DNA of 64,000 nucleotides from Bacteroidales bacterium WCE2004 (GTDB lineage Bacteria; Bacteroidota; Bacteroidia; Bacteroidales; UBA932), in contig FUZR01000002.1 of the NCBI GenBank assembly GCA_900167895.1, positions 310,001 to 374,000 of the forward strand. Reading direction: 5' to 3'. Positions within the stretch are counted from its first letter, which is position 1, and each line of letters starts with the position of its first letter. The notes beneath the pieces are model-generated. The model was not told where the DNA came from. It worked only from the letters and a program-made list of their open reading frames with translations, and searched no databases. Below, in pieces: positions 63,332 to 64,000 of the stretch. The position numbers and the translations under genes are program-made.

Positions 63332-64000
63332 ATGAAAAAGTTATCCTTTATTTCCCTGGCTTTTGCCGCCATCGGGGCGGTCGCCTGCTCCGACGGCTCC
63401 GTGAAGTACAACGTATCCGGCTCCGGCGCTCCGGAGGACGGCAAGACCGTCTATCTGATCGACGGGATCAACTCGGAGCGCATCGACAGCGCCGTCGTCG
63501 CCGGCGGCGCCTTCCAGCTGAAAGGCAAGGCCCCCAAGGACGCCCTGCTGAACGTCAACATCGACGGTTCCAACTGGTTCTTCCTCCTCTTCAATGACGG
63601 CGAGCCCGTCACGCTCAACGCCGCGGACAACTCCCTGACGGGATCCGAACTCAACGACAAGGTGACGGAATGCGACCTCTGGATCTATGAACAGATGAGC
63701 CATCTGAGCGAACTGGGCAACAAGCTGACGGAACTCTCCGAGAAGGTTCCCCAGACCGATCCGGAATTCCAGACGCTCCTACAGCAATACCGTACCGACA
63801 ACCTCGCCTTCCGTAAAGGCCTCACCGACAAGCTGGAAGCCAATATGGACAACCTCCTTCCGGTCGCCTTCGCGCGCGAGGCTTTCTCGCTCATCGGCGT
63901 GGACAAGGTCCGCGAAATCGTCGCTGCGGCTGACACGCCTTTCGGCACCCACCCGGTCGTGACCGGCCTCCTGAAGCAGGTGGACGAAGAGGAAGCCCGG
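63332..64000 (+). CDS. DUF4369/TlpA-like lipoprotein, 3' part outside the window
   Basis: 223 codons visible, open to the end of the window. Signal with lipobox AVAC (C19), then an N-terminal beta domain typical of DUF4369 (KYNVSGSGAPEDGKTVYLID ... IDSAVVAGGAFQLKGK) and a helical stretch. In this family a thioredoxin-like domain with a CxxC normally follows at the C-terminus, not visible here. Likely a periplasmic thiol-disulfide lipoprotein. Divergent from the adaptor cluster, sharing its regulatory region. Confidence 0.78.
   Translation, partial: MKKLSFISLAFAAIGAVACSDGSVKYNVSGSGAPEDGKTVYLIDGINSERIDSAVVAGGAFQLKGKAPKDALLNVNIDGSNWFFLLFNDGEPVTLNAADNSLTGSELNDKVTECDLWIYEQMSHLSELGNKLTELSEKVPQTDPEFQTLLQQYRTDNLAFRKGLTDKLEANMDNLLPVAFAREAFSLIGVDKVREIVAAADTPFGTHPVVTGLLKQVDEEEAR

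Overview
The window looks like a chromosomal segment of a high-GC member of the Bacteroidales (Bacteroidota). Supporting traits are many promoter elements of the Bacteroidota type (-33 TTTG and -7 TAnnTTTG), near-absence of Shine-Dalgarno sites, a V-type ATPase operon with a DUF2764 protein, a sodium-pumping methylmalonyl-CoA decarboxylase, a TamL-type lipoprotein, an NVEALA-like peptide with a BF3164-like lipoprotein, and clusters of duplicated FtsX permeases. Genus cannot be fixed from the sequence alone.

Layout. 1-9.7 kb: amino-acid biosynthesis. The ilvD-ilvB unit (minus) diverges from thrA-thrB-thrC-asd-purU (plus), so the threonine route and the branched-chain route that draws on threonine share one intergenic region. 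9.7-17 kb (minus): gdhA, a receiver/PPDK-N regulator-like protein, a DUF1460 amidase, pgeF and an unusual Nudix-Stealth fusion. 17-19.8 kb: hsp20, an NhaC-type antiporter and a metallo-beta-lactamase-fold lipoprotein. 19.8-20.8 kb: about 1 kb without a convincing gene, packed with inverted repeats, including two inverted copies of a two-hairpin element whose stem differs by compensatory changes. 20.8-24.1 kb: a small basic protein, luxS, mtnN and a ThrE-type exporter (minus), divergent from a HAD phosphatase.

24.2-35.1 kb: the mmdA / OadG-like / biotin carrier / OadB-like sodium-pump operon, then a V-ATPase operon (E, DUF2764, A, B, D, I, K). The K subunit carries the residues known to bind Na+ in Enterococcus NtpK. 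With NhaC this suggests a sodium-based energy economy (inference). 35-42.6 kb: a GH13 enzyme, TamL-like protein, SpoU-type methyltransferase, YegP-like protein, LOG protein, pfkA, tRNA-Ala(CGC) and a flavodoxin-fold reductase.

42.6-45.4 kb: a more AT-rich four-gene cassette encoding an NVEALA-like secreted peptide, a beta-propeller lipoprotein, a dedicated signal peptidase I and a CxxC lipoprotein. 45.5-63 kb (minus): a large envelope cluster with one HlyD-type adaptor, one ABC ATPase, five duplicated FtsX-type permeases, a membrane LytTR regulator, a TonB-dependent receptor and a small periplasmic protein. Its control DNA is the most striking part of the window. Two promoters have a sigma54-like TTGGCACG box, each preceded by an array of TGTAAA/TTTACA boxes. 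The receptor promoter is preceded by four direct repeats at an exact 20-bp period, the layout expected for a LytTR activator. The window ends inside a DUF4369/TlpA-like lipoprotein gene on the plus strand.
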